Assembly (NCBI GenBank): GCA_030430155.1
Contig: JAUIFV010000012.1
Span: forward strand, 1-49,028
DNA length: 49,028 nt
Direction of reading: 5' to 3'
Origin: Gammaproteobacteria bacterium
GTDB lineage: Bacteria > Pseudomonadota > Gammaproteobacteria > Xanthomonadales > SZUA-5
Of the stretch, positions 25,798-34,816 are shown piece after piece. The notes under the pieces are model-generated. The model saw only the letters and a list, made by a program, of their open reading frames with translations. It was not told the origin of the DNA and searched no databases. The translations under genes were made by a program, and so were the position numbers. How positions within the stretch are numbered: the stretch's first letter is position 1; each line of letters opens with the position of its first letter.

Positions 25798-26328
25798 CTA
25801 CTGGGATGTTGCCGCCGCGCCCCGCCAAAAACGCAGCTGCAGCGCGGCAATCACACTGACCATCACGCCGATCACAAACACGGTGGCGAACATCACCGCG
25901 CCCTGCAGGGCCTCGTTGAAGAAGAACGGGCGCATGGCTTCGATCTCGGCCAGCTGGCGGGCGCTGTCCTCAGGCGACACGCCCGGTGCGCGGGCCTGGG
26001 CCTGGTAGTACTCGATCAGCGCTTCGGGGAGCGCGTCGCCGGCCAGGGCGTAGAAGCCCGTAGTCACCAGTCCGAACAGCAGGCCGGCCACCGCCGACAC
26101 GCCGACGCCGACCCCAAACAGCCGTGAGAACCCAAGGTCACCACATCGCTGCTGCTCATGGCGCATCGCGAACCAGGTTGCGCTCATGCACAGCACCATC
26201 GAGGTGTAGCCGATGATCTCGCCCAGCCGCATCCATTCCGGCTGCACGCCGAACAGCAGCATCGGTCCAAACATCGGCAGGCAGAGCACCGCGCCACCAA
26301 TCAGCCCATAGCGTAGGATTGCCTTCAT
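25798..26328 (-). CDS. DUF4199 membrane protein
   Basis: 176 residues; GGGAG lies 7 bases upstream of the ATG. Four hydrophobic segments (LIGGAVLCLPMFGPMLLF, IIGYTSMVLCMSATWFAM, VGVSAVAGLLFGLVTTGF, VMFATVFVIGVMVSVIAA) surround a loop with EYYQAQARAPGVS. This is the DUF4199 pattern, of unknown function. The LuxR-type membrane regulator upstream is read in the same direction and probably controls it. Confidence 0.75.
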   Translation of the reverse strand: MKAILRYGLIGGAVLCLPMFGPMLLFGVQPEWMRLGEIIGYTSMVLCMSATWFAMRHEQQRCGDLGFSRLFGVGVGVSAVAGLLFGLVTTGFYALAGDALPEALIEYYQAQARAPGVSPEDSARQLAEIEAMRPFFFNEALQGAVMFATVFVIGVMVSVIAALQLRFWRGAAATSQ

Positions 26329-26385
26329 CGTCGATCTCCCGTTGCAGTAGCCCTCAGACTAGTCGCGCCCGGCCTTCAGGCGGCA

Positions 26386-26412
26386 TCACCCGAATGGGTG
26401 AAATACGGGTGA
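26386..26412. promoter_or_regulatory. TCACCC-N4-GGGTGA inverted repeat with an extra half-site
   Basis: Upstream of the DUF4199 gene a perfect inverted repeat TCACCC-GAAT-GGGTGA (26386-26401) is followed by another GGGTGA at 26407-26412. It could be a binding site of the adjacent LuxR-type regulator. No experimental support can be read from sequence. Confidence 0.4.
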
Positions 26413-26499
26413 GTGGTAGGCAACCAGCCGTTGGGAGCGCCTCTCCCATCGCTTGCGAAGTGCGGTCGCCTCGACCAGCGCCCGCGGATGCGGCAGGGC

Positions 26500-26979
26500 C
26501 TACCAATCCCGGATACTGACCAACCCCAGCCGCTGCGCCACTGCCATCGCCTCGGTACGCTTGTTCACACCGAGCTTTTCGTAGACGTGCGCCAGATGGG
26601 TCTTGATGGTGTTTTCCGACAGCTGCAGCGAGCGCGCGATCTGCTTGTTGCTTTGACCACTGCACAGCAGTTGCAGCACTTCGGACTCGCGCGTACTCAA
26701 GGTGGCTACTTCGCTGTCGGCCGTCGGCACGACTGGTGCGGAGCCGGGTGGCTCGCCCGGCTCGGCGGCCTTGTCGCCCGAGTCCCTCCCGGACGCGCTC
26801 GTCCAGCGCCGCGCCGCCGACAATCCCGCCAGCATCGCCACCACCGCAATCGTCCCGCCAACCAGTTCACGGCCCCAGTCCAGCCGTAGCGGGGCCAGGC
26901 TAATCAGATACAGGCAAGCCAGCAGCGCAGCGGCCAGAATGCCGTAGCCGACCGTCGTCGCAAGTGTGGATCGGGTCAT
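26500..26979 (-). CDS. membrane-anchored LuxR-type regulator
   Basis: 159 residues from the ATG at 26979 (27009 is an alternative). Two N-terminal membrane helices (VGYGILAAALLACLYLI and ELVGGTIAVVAMLAGLSA) lead through a Gly/Pro/Glu-rich linker to a GerE/LuxR helix-turn-helix (LSTRESEVLQLLCSGQSNKQ and LSENTIKTHLAHVYEKLGV). There is no receiver domain, so it is a one-component membrane regulator. It lies 171 bases upstream of the DUF4199 gene and has the same direction. Confidence 0.83.
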   Translation of the reverse strand: MTRSTLATTVGYGILAAALLACLYLISLAPLRLDWGRELVGGTIAVVAMLAGLSAARRWTSASGRDSGDKAAEPGEPPGSAPVVPTADSEVATLSTRESEVLQLLCSGQSNKQIARSLQLSENTIKTHLAHVYEKLGVNKRTEAMAVAQRLGLVSIRDW

Positions 26980-27169
26980 GGCAACAGGATAGCGGGACCG
27001 GGTCGCCAAGGGCGCCGCAGTTGTGTTGTTTTGAGCCTGCCTTGGTTAGATCCTGGCGTCCGCTCTTACTGAACCGCCCCTGTCCGCTGCTGCGGCGCTA
27101 ACGCGCACTTTACTCCCGCCCGATCGCTGATCACTACGCTCCATCCTTCCTTCATTGAACGGACTACGT

Positions 27170-28195
27170 ATGCCTAGGATGCTCCGAGCGTGTTTGCTGG
27201 GATGGCTATGGCTCTGGACCGGGCTGGCATCGGCCAACGCAACTTCGACCGACGCTGCAATAGCGGCCGAGGACTTGCCACAGCTGTTGGAGGGCATGGT
27301 CGTCAGCGGGATCCAACCCGGTCCCGGTCTTTGGAGGATAAGTTCGGCCGACGGCCATGTGCTGTGGCTGCTGGGGACGCTTTCACCGCTTCCCAAGCGA
27401 ATGGAATGGGAGTCGGCGCAGGTGCGCCAGGTCATCGCCGAGAGCGGCCGGGTGCTGTTGACGCCGAGAGCGACGATCAAGGCTGATACCGGATTCTTCG
27501 GCTCCATGGCACTGATTCCGGCCGCGCTATCGGCGCGCAAGAACCCCGACCAGCAGACCCTGGCCGACATCCTGCCAGATCCCCTGTACCAACGCTGGAC
27601 ACCGCTGCGGCAGCAATACCTGGGCCGCAGCAAGCGCATCGAGAAGCGCCGCCCGCTGCTGGCCGCCGACAAGCTCTACGAGCGGGCCCTGGGCCGCAAC
27701 GGATTGTCCGAACGCGATGTCGTTGATCGGGCGGTGCGCAAGATGGCCAAGCGCGCCAAGGTCGAGATCGTCATTCCGCAGATCCAGATCGAGTTGAGCG
27801 ATCCCAAACAGGCCCTGAAGGAGCTGCGCGACACCGAACTGGCCGACCTGCAGTGCTTCGAACAGACCTTAAGCCGAGTCGAGAACGACATTGCCCTGAT
27901 GCGCGAACGCGCCAACGCCTGGGCGGTAGGTGACGTCGAGCTGCTCCTGGACCTGCCCCAGGTCGATCACCAGCGCAGCTGCGCCGACGCCGTGCTGCAG
28001 AGCGGCGTGCTCCGCGACCGCGGCATGGACGACCTGCGCCAACGTCAGCAAGACGCTTGGCTGGAAGACGCCGAACAAACGCTCACCGAGCACGCCACCA
28101 GCTTCGCCGTCCTACCGCTAACCGCGATGCTGCGACAAGGCGGCCCGCTGGATGCGCTACGGGCCAAGGGCTACGCGGTGGAAGCGCCGCAGTAA
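27170..28195 (+). CDS. TraB/GumN family protein
   Basis: 341 residues from the ATG at 27170; a TTG at 27155 is in frame. A signal peptide (LRACLLGWLWLWTGLASA) is followed by the TraB/GumN start GPGLWRISSADGHVLWLLGTLSPLPKRM (cited in two parts: GPGLWRISS, LWLLGTLSPLPK) and the ESAQVRQVIAESGRVLL helix. The later part is helical and rich in Leu, Arg and Glu. The family is related in fold to Tiki metalloproteases, but the function of bacterial members, including GumN of the xanthan cluster in Xanthomonas, is not settled. It stands alone between two minus-strand genes. Confidence 0.85.
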   Translation: MPRMLRACLLGWLWLWTGLASANATSTDAAIAAEDLPQLLEGMVVSGIQPGPGLWRISSADGHVLWLLGTLSPLPKRMEWESAQVRQVIAESGRVLLTPRATIKADTGFFGSMALIPAALSARKNPDQQTLADILPDPLYQRWTPLRQQYLGRSKRIEKRRPLLAADKLYERALGRNGLSERDVVDRAVRKMAKRAKVEIVIPQIQIELSDPKQALKELRDTELADLQCFEQTLSRVENDIALMRERANAWAVGDVELLLDLPQVDHQRSCADAVLQSGVLRDRGMDDLRQRQQDAWLEDAEQTLTEHATSFAVLPLTAMLRQGGPLDALRAKGYAVEAPQ

Positions 28196-28255
28196 AACCG
28201 CGCGAGGCCCATTTGACGAGCTGCAAGGGCTCCCGAAAGCGCATTCGCTGACACA

Positions 28256-29914
28256 CTAGTCGCGACCGCGCATGGTCACCGCGACCATGCCGATCAGGAC
28301 CAGCACGGCGGCGAGCAGGATGCGGGAGTAGTCGCTGACGCTTGGGACCGGGACCACCTCGGCGTTTACAGGCGGGCTGCCGCCGGCTGGGCATTCCAGG
28401 GTCCAGGTGCGCGGTGCGTTGATCACGTCGCAGACCTGGCTGCAGGACAACATGGCCTGTACCGGGTCGGCGCTGCTGTTGCTGCAGGCCAAGCTGATCT
28501 GGCCGTTGCCGGTCGTTCCACCGCTGAAGCTGAAGTTGATCGGTGCGTTGCTGATGCTGAAGCTGCTGGCGTTGGCACCGCTGATAGCGCAGCTACCGAA
28601 CACGGTGTCGTTTCCGGTGCTGCCGCCGCTGTGGTTGATGCCGATCACTGCCGCGCCAGCGGCAAACTGAATCGGGCCCGGATTCGGGCTGAAGGTCAAC
28701 GTGCCGCAGCTGCCGGGAACGCCCGGGCACTGCAGCGGCCAGGAGCGGATGACCGGAGTGAGTCCCAGCGGACGGGTTTCTTCGCAGGTCAGGATCGCAC
28801 TGATCTGGCCGGTCGAAGGGGCGTCGCAGCTGCAGCTGATATCGCCTGGATCGGCGCCGCCCGGGGTGAAGTCGAGGACATTGCCACCTGCCGGCTGACA
28901 GGCGAACACCGGCGGGCTGAAGGCCGGCGATAGGAGGCAGTTGTCGACTCGAGCCGTCGCAGCAGCACCGGAGCCTGCGCCACCGACCCCGGCCACCGCG
29001 ATCGTGGTGTTCAGCAGCGTACCGGGCAGCCCCTCGAACACCACCAAACTGCTGGGTGCAGGAACATAGACCAGGCTGGGCGGCATGCCGACAGCGCCCG
29101 CCGGGCAGCTCAGCGGCCAGCTGCGGACCACGGGCGGACTGCCGCCTCTGGTCTCGTTGCAGGTCAGTGTTGCGGTGGTTGGCGATGCGCCCTGCGTGCA
29201 GCTCAGGTCGATGTTCTGCGCCGTATTGGCGTTGCCGACGAAGCTCAGATCGACATCAGCCACCGACGCAAAGCTGCCGGGACCGGCAATCGCGCCGACT
29301 TGGCAACCGTCAACAATGGTGGTCGCCGATGCCCCGCTACCGACGCCGCCTGAAGGTGTCGCAGCGATCGATCCAGCGCCACCGTTCAGGGTAACGGTGC
29401 TGCCGGTGGTCGGGCTGTAGGCGATCGTCGGCGCCGTGTTCGGAAGGCCAGGAGTAATGCTGATCGTCCCGTCCACCAGCATGCAGTTGACGGCGTTGGC
29501 CTTGCTGTCGAAGCAGCCGCCGCCGGCGAAGCTGGTGGTGACGTCCAAGGTGACGGCGCCAGCCGCTGCGCCCACCGCGACGGTGACATTGAGATTGCAA
29601 TAGGTCGCCGAGGCCAGATCAGTCTGGCCCGGAGGTGCGCTCAGGGAAACGCGACCAAGACTGTCATCGGCACCACAGACAGCCCCGTTGGCGCCGCTGG
29701 CAACGATATCCAGTTGCGCGGTGTCGTACTGGATGCGCACAGCGTAATCGGCCACGGGCATCGCCGCGTTGCGCGCAAACGAAACCGCGACCGGATCGGG
29801 CATGGTCAGCATGCCGGGCTGACCCGTTGCGCTTCCGGCGGTGATGGTTTGCGCCGACGCTGCTGAACCTAGGAACGCGATTGCCGCGGCGATACTGAAC
29901 GCCTGCGATTTCAT
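28256..29914 (-). CDS. exported protein with IPTL-CTERM-type sorting signal
   Basis: 552 residues; AGGAAGT lies 7 bases before the ATG. A signal peptide (MKSQAFSIAAAIAFLGSAASA) precedes a cohesin-like beta domain (FARNAAMPVADYAVRIQYDT) and three related segments of about 100 residues that end in similar blocks: TLTCNETRGG..RSWPLSCPAG, ILTCEETRPL..RSWPLQCPG and MLSCSQVCD..RTWTLECPAG. The C-terminus has a Pro-Val-Pro-Ser-Val-Ser-Asp-Tyr signature, a membrane helix and a basic end (RGRD), as in IPTL-CTERM proteins sorted by exosortase-like enzymes. It is probably displayed at the surface. Confidence 0.82.
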   Translation of the reverse strand: MKSQAFSIAAAIAFLGSAASAQTITAGSATGQPGMLTMPDPVAVSFARNAAMPVADYAVRIQYDTAQLDIVASGANGAVCGADDSLGRVSLSAPPGQTDLASATYCNLNVTVAVGAAAGAVTLDVTTSFAGGGCFDSKANAVNCMLVDGTISITPGLPNTAPTIAYSPTTGSTVTLNGGAGSIAATPSGGVGSGASATTIVDGCQVGAIAGPGSFASVADVDLSFVGNANTAQNIDLSCTQGASPTTATLTCNETRGGSPPVVRSWPLSCPAGAVGMPPSLVYVPAPSSLVVFEGLPGTLLNTTIAVAGVGGAGSGAAATARVDNCLLSPAFSPPVFACQPAGGNVLDFTPGGADPGDISCSCDAPSTGQISAILTCEETRPLGLTPVIRSWPLQCPGVPGSCGTLTFSPNPGPIQFAAGAAVIGINHSGGSTGNDTVFGSCAISGANASSFSISNAPINFSFSGGTTGNGQISLACSNSSADPVQAMLSCSQVCDVINAPRTWTLECPAGGSPPVNAEVVPVPSVSDYSRILLAAVLVLIGMVAVTMRGRD

Positions 29915-29917
29915 GGT

Positions 29918-30217
29918 CTACTTCCTGTCTAAGGCGGGTGGTGGAGCGAAGCTCTTGCATCGCGCACTGCGTACGAATCGCCCCGTACTGGGCCCGGCAA
30001 TACCCGCGTGCGGATTGCCTATCACTGCACAGGGTCCTGTTCGTCCTGCGCGCTGTCCCGAACGTGGGTGCGACCGACCCATCTCGATGACGCCGACGAG
30101 CCACGTGAAACCGGACAGGGTCAGCAACAGCCCCACGAACACGCCAATGATCCCAAGGCAGCCCATCCGTTCAGGTCTGGGCTTGTGACCGCAATGCTCG
30201 CAATTGATCGAATCCAT
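29918..30217 (-). pseudogene. broken paralogue of the half zinc-ribbon membrane protein at 33615-34370
   Basis: The frame from the ATG at 30217 begins MDSINCEHCGHKPRPERMG, followed by one membrane helix and WLVGVIE. This matches the first 45 residues of the 33615-34370 protein (MESTRCDHCGREPKAERMG...WLVGVIE). After IEMGR the similarity stops and the frame runs out as an Arg/Ser/Pro tail to 29918, so the C-terminal domain is lost through a frameshift or deletion. Similarity also continues upstream of both start codons (GGAAtCAGGAAACCaGGT against GGAAaCAGGAAACCgGGT), showing a real duplication. It could still make a short membrane peptide. Confidence 0.6.
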
Positions 30218-30422
30218 CAGCGGCCCTCTACAGCAACGCTGACTGTGTAGCAGAGCTGCCGGAATCAGGAAACCAGGTATGGGAGTTGACTGCGTTGAGC
30301 GTGGAAATGCGCGTCTAGTAGACAACAGCAGTTGGTCGGCCGGAACCTAGTACCGAGATCGATGGTCCTTCAGGCACCGGCTCGGCTGTGCCGACTATGA
30401 CTCACACAGGATTCTTCCCTTT

Positions 30423-33400
30423 ATGTCCAACAACGGCATTTTCTTGGCAATCGCAGTGGTACTGGCCACCTGTGCCCTGCCGGCGCCAGCCGCTGAGTGG
30501 TCCGAGCAGCGCATTATCGATCAAACCACCGCCTTTCCCATCCAACAGGTGTCGTTGGTGGACGATGGCGCGGGCGGCTATTGGCACCATCTTTCCACTG
30601 CCGCCAACCCTGGCTTTCGCTTTCTCAGCCAGATTGGCTTGCAGGAAGCCGCCCCAACGCTCCCCGCAGCGCGACTGCCGTCGATCAACAACCAGATGCT
30701 GCCGCTCAGCGCTGACCGGGTGCTGCTGTTCGAGAACATGCCCAATGAGCTGCGCCGGATCGGCAATCTGGCGGTCGTCGACAGCAGCGGTCAAGCCCTG
30801 GCCAGTGCCTACTTACGCGGTTGCGGCCACCCGGTGGGCGATGGCGACGGCGGGCTTTGGCTGGTCTGCGACCAGCAGCTGCGGCACTTGAACTCGGAGC
30901 TGAAGGAAATTGGCCGCAGCCCCATCCTGGATGGTCAGCAAGCACACCGGGCGGTCAGTCTGCAGGTCGATCAGAACGCTCAATGGGTATTGCTGACGCA
31001 CGATCAGGCCACCGTGGAGACCTGCGTGATCGCGATGCAGCCCGGCGGCGCAGTGCGCTGGCAACGCTGCACGCCCAACCACCGCACCCCGCGCATGACT
31101 CTGGCCGATAACCGGGTGTACGTGGAGCTCGGCCTGGCGTCGGGGGCTGAGCCGGTGCTGCTCGACAGCATCAGGCTGGACAGCGGCGAGCTGTTGCGCA
31201 CCGAGCCCTATCGAACGCAAAACGAGTACCTGTTGCATCGCCCGCAGGGGCTGGGCGATCGCTTCGTTGCGGTGCGGACGAACCCCGAAAGCGGTGCACC
31301 AGAGCTTGCCAGCTACGCCGCCAACGGCGGCTGGTCGGCGCTGCGCGCACTGTCCAACGTGCTGGTCGATTTTCAAGTGCTCGACCAGGACCGCATCGTC
31401 CTGATCGAACGCGGTGCCGAACAGGCTGAGCTGATCGCTATCGACGGCCAGGGCGAAGTTCTCTGGCGCCAGTCCGAGCGTAGTCCCGAACCCAGCCGGA
31501 TAGAGCCATTGCAGGGCGGACGCTTCGCTCTGATCAGCGGGCATAGCCTGCTCAGCGTGGCGGTCCTGGACGCCAGTGGCACGCAGCTGGGCACCGCCCT
31601 GGATCAGCTCAGCGGTCCGCGCTTCGGCTCGGTCGGCGTACTGGAAACCGGCTTCGGTCGTTACTGGACCGCAGAATACGATTATCAAGCCGAACAGCTG
31701 GTCCTGCACGGCCTGGGCATCGAAGGCGATGACATCAGCGTGAATTTCACCGAAACGCCGCAACAGTTCGAGCGCGAGATCGAACTGCTGGCGACCGCGC
31801 GCTGGGTCTGTTTGATCAGCGTCAATCTGCATTGCACCACGACCGATGCCACGGAGCAGTTCTCCGCCGACCTGCTGGCGCTGGACATCCAGTTGCCGGC
31901 TCAAGTACGGCTGCGCGACAGCGCCAGCGGTGGCGTGGGGGCGCTGTTCGCCGCTGCGAATCTGGCCATCAGCATCGAGTTCAGCAGCAGCGGCACGCCC
32001 ACGCTGCTGGCCCGGGAGCAGTTCCCCGACGCGATCAATATCCATTCCTTCAGCGCCGCGGGATCCCTGCTCTCTGAACACCAGGACCATCTGCTCGGAC
32101 GAGTCAAGCAGCTGCACCGGCTAGATTCCGATGGCCGGCTCAGTCTGAGTATCCCCGTCCGCGCTGCTACTTCGTTGAAGTTCTGGGCCAACGCAGCCGA
32201 CGGCGCGACGCTGGTTTTTGCTAGCCAAGACCCATTGGGCGGCCTCGTTGATGAGGTCCAGCTGATCAACGCACAGGGCGAACAGGTCTGGCAGCGTCAA
32301 CTCCCAAGCAGCTTCGCCATCGACGAGCGCGACGGTCCTCGCGAGTCCGGCCTGGCCCTGGCGGTCAACGCCAACACCCTGATCGAATCGGCTTTCGACA
32401 CCGGCACCGGCGAGCTACGCTGGACCCGCCCTTTCGCTCCGGACCTGCTGCCCGTCGACACGCTGGCGCAGTACGCTCTGGACGACCCCCGGGTGGGCCC
32501 GGTGCGTTGGCAGCTGCGTCCGACCGATTCGGCGCTGGAGCTGCTGCGCACCCGACTCGGCGACGGCGCCATCGATATCCGCGTCCTGCTGCCCTGTCCG
32601 CTGGGTGCCTGCGCCAAGCTATCGGCACTGGGCACCAATGGCGAGCTCTGGGCGCTGAGCGATAGCCGTTTCTCGGCCAAGGCACCGGTGCTGTCGAAGA
32701 TCAATTTGATCGATCTGGCCCAGGAGCAGTTCAGTCCGACCCCTGCCCCGGAACTGGTGCGGCTGGTCGATAGCGCCAATGCCGATCAAGGCCTGCTGGC
32801 AGAGCAGCCCAGCCGAGTGCTGACCCAGGACGCCTACTGGTATGGCTTCGTTGCCGAAGAGGGCGGCCGCAGCAGCCCGCGCTGGTGGCGCCTGCGCGGT
32901 AGCGCCGCGATACGCGGCCCGGGCGAACACAATCTGACCGTGAGCGCGCCGTCGACCGAGCGCGGCATTGCCGCCAGCGAGACGATCATCGGCACTGCGG
33001 CTCTGCAGCCGATGAATGACGGCCAATGGCGTCTGAATGATGACCTCAGCGTGCCGGTCGCCGGCGGTGTGCCGCTCTCGGTGTTCCGAGCCAAGGTACT
33101 GGTCCCCAGCGGCAGCGACAGCGATGCCCGCCTGTGGCGGCCTGCAGGCGGTCAGTCGGGCTTCTTCTATCAGGCCGGAGCGCAAGCCGGTCGCTGGGGT
33201 CTGCCCTCTGGTCGCTGGCTGGCATTGCGGCAGACCTCCACCGACCAATGGACGCTGCTCTTGGAGCAGAACAGTCTGGATGTGACCGCGCGCCTGCCGG
33301 GACAGGACTCGGGCAAGACCGCGACGGTGGTAGGTACGGTTCGAATCCTAAGCACCGCCTGTCATGCGGCGCGACTGCAGTTCAGCCTGCTGCGCCCCCG

Positions 33401-33467
33401 CGACTTCCCCGAATTGCTCGCTCTGAACGGTGAGCTGGCGCTCAGTCGCGAGGGGGGCTGCCAGTAA
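30423..33467 (+). CDS. large exported protein, probably beta-propeller (unrecognised)
   Basis: 1014 residues. A signal peptide (GIFLAIAVVLATCALPAPAA) is followed by a long region rich in Leu, Asp, Gly, Trp and Gln, with recurring strand-like units such as GGLWLVCDQQLRHL, QWVLLTHDQATVET and GEVLWRQSERSPEP. These suggest a PQQ- or YVTN-like repeat structure, though I cannot define blades exactly. There is no membrane anchor, DGFE tail or catalytic motif that I recognise. It stands between the two related zinc-ribbon genes and may be a secreted or surface protein. Confidence 0.72.
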   Translation: MSNNGIFLAIAVVLATCALPAPAAEWSEQRIIDQTTAFPIQQVSLVDDGAGGYWHHLSTAANPGFRFLSQIGLQEAAPTLPAARLPSINNQMLPLSADRVLLFENMPNELRRIGNLAVVDSSGQALASAYLRGCGHPVGDGDGGLWLVCDQQLRHLNSELKEIGRSPILDGQQAHRAVSLQVDQNAQWVLLTHDQATVETCVIAMQPGGAVRWQRCTPNHRTPRMTLADNRVYVELGLASGAEPVLLDSIRLDSGELLRTEPYRTQNEYLLHRPQGLGDRFVAVRTNPESGAPELASYAANGGWSALRALSNVLVDFQVLDQDRIVLIERGAEQAELIAIDGQGEVLWRQSERSPEPSRIEPLQGGRFALISGHSLLSVAVLDASGTQLGTALDQLSGPRFGSVGVLETGFGRYWTAEYDYQAEQLVLHGLGIEGDDISVNFTETPQQFEREIELLATARWVCLISVNLHCTTTDATEQFSADLLALDIQLPAQVRLRDSASGGVGALFAAANLAISIEFSSSGTPTLLAREQFPDAINIHSFSAAGSLLSEHQDHLLGRVKQLHRLDSDGRLSLSIPVRAATSLKFWANAADGATLVFASQDPLGGLVDEVQLINAQGEQVWQRQLPSSFAIDERDGPRESGLALAVNANTLIESAFDTGTGELRWTRPFAPDLLPVDTLAQYALDDPRVGPVRWQLRPTDSALELLRTRLGDGAIDIRVLLPCPLGACAKLSALGTNGELWALSDSRFSAKAPVLSKINLIDLAQEQFSPTPAPELVRLVDSANADQGLLAEQPSRVLTQDAYWYGFVAEEGGRSSPRWWRLRGSAAIRGPGEHNLTVSAPSTERGIAASETIIGTAALQPMNDGQWRLNDDLSVPVAGGVPLSVFRAKVLVPSGSDSDARLWRPAGGQSGFFYQAGAQAGRWGLPSGRWLALRQTSTDQWTLLLEQNSLDVTARLPGQDSGKTATVVGTVRILSTACHAARLQFSLLRPRDFPELLALNGELALSREGGCQ

Positions 33468-33614
33468 GGATCATGCGCTCGGCGCGCGCCCCCGCGACGA
33501 GTTGGCGAGGGCGCGGTACCGGGCACTGGTTTCCCCCATTGCGCTGTGCGGGTTCAAATCGCCGTTTTTGAAGTTGTACAGCCATTGTGGCGATGAGCGT
33601 GCGGAGCCTCTCGG

Positions 33615-34370
33615 CTACTGCGATGTGGCCTCACCGCTTTGCTGCACCGCGGGCCACTCCAGCCCATGGACATCGAACTCGAAAACCCGCTCACCCTGAC
33701 CATACAGATGGGCTTGGATACGCACCTTCCGGGCCGCCAAGGTCTGGCTGAGGAAGCCGTCGAAATCCCGAATTGCGACTGCTTTGCCGTAGATCTCAAA
33801 AGGCGCAGCTGCAGTGAAGGGCGCTATCGCCGAGTCGTCGAATTGGACCTGGACCGTGCACGCACTCAGACCGCAGGCGAACCAACCATTCCGAGTTGTA
33901 ACCAGCACGTCGCTCCCATATCGCGGATGATCAACAATGAGCAAGGACGCAGGCGAGCGATCGCCCGAGTGCCCTGCTCCGACGGCATCGACGGAGTCGA
34001 TTCTGGCCTGCATTCCCTGCTTGTCGGCCTGCGAATCGCTGAATTTGGTGTAGATCCAGACCTGACCGGCAGCTCGCTTCATCGCCTGTTCAAGCGCCTG
34101 CTTCTGCTCCAGTTGTCTTGCTTCGGCCGCCGCGCGCTGTTCCGGCGGCATCGCTGCCAGCTCGGCCTGCTCTTGCTGCTCAAGCTGCTCGAGTATGCGC
34201 TTGGTCTGCGCTTTGTGCGCGCTGGACTCCTTCGATTCGATGACACCGACCAGCCACATCAGCAACATCATTGCGGCCACCGCCCCCAAAAACACGCCTT
34301 TGATTCCAAGGCGGCCCATACGCTCTGCCTTGGGCTCACGACCGCAGTGATCGCATCGGGTTGATTCCAT
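33615..34370 (-). CDS. membrane protein with N-terminal half zinc-ribbon and coiled coil
   Basis: 251 residues. It starts MESTRCDHCGREPKAERMG: one CxxC pair, as in half of a zinc ribbon. A single membrane helix follows (KGVFLGAVAAMMLLMWLVGVI), then a Glu/Gln/Ala-rich coiled coil (about 60-110, ILEQLEQQEQAELAAMPPEQ) and a C-terminal globular domain (RYGSDVLVTTRNGWFACGLS, FEIYGKAVAIRDFDGF). The C-terminal part should face the periplasm. I do not recognise the family. A broken copy lies at 29918-30217 on the other side of the 1014-residue gene. Confidence 0.7.
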   Translation of the reverse strand: MESTRCDHCGREPKAERMGRLGIKGVFLGAVAAMMLLMWLVGVIESKESSAHKAQTKRILEQLEQQEQAELAAMPPEQRAAAEARQLEQKQALEQAMKRAAGQVWIYTKFSDSQADKQGMQARIDSVDAVGAGHSGDRSPASLLIVDHPRYGSDVLVTTRNGWFACGLSACTVQVQFDDSAIAPFTAAAPFEIYGKAVAIRDFDGFLSQTLAARKVRIQAHLYGQGERVFEFDVHGLEWPAVQQSGEATSQ

Positions 34371-34816
34371 CGTCAGGCTCCGTCGGCACGGCTGTCGGTT
34401 TGCAGAGCGGCGGGAAACAGGAAACCGGGTTGCCTAGTGTGGTGTCCCGCAAGTTGGTCGCAGCGATGGTTCAAAGAGTTCACTCCGACCCGACTGCGCT
34501 CTCGCTGTGGCGGTGTCATGGTCGCTGACAGGCTTCGAGCGCTGGTACCGACGAAGTCCCGTTTCTTGCTCGGTCTGGTGATTTCCGGGATTTGTCATTC
34601 GGTCAGCCCGATCCTTTGCTACAGTTGCGCGCTGCGCCGTCCCGCGATGACCCTGATGCTCCTGAACGAGGCTGGCGAAAGTCTCGCAGCTGACTGCCAC
34701 GAAGGATCCGGGCCAGGAGTGCGGCGAGCGAAACTGCCACGTTGCGCTCTGCACTCTCCGGCCCTGGCTGCTGGGGCCGGTCCTGATTGATCGTCTGTCG
34801 TTGTGAGGTGTACTTG
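34371..34816. other. 446-base gap without a convincing gene
   Basis: The first 60 bases are the duplicated upstream tract also found before the broken paralogue (30218-30280). The rest has frames in several directions, none with a plausible protein, motif or ribosome site. It presumably holds the promoters of the minus-strand zinc-ribbon gene and of the protease gene, but I see no clear boxes or operators. Confidence 0.4.

Noticed and set aside
33534-33580. tRNA-like TTCAAAT segment after the 1014-residue gene
   Set aside because: GGGTTCAAATC resembles a T-loop, but no acceptor or anticodon stems can be formed around it.
34437-34790. 117-codon plus-strand frame before the protease
   Set aside because: No ribosome site, no motif, and composition is unlike its neighbours; treated as non-coding.
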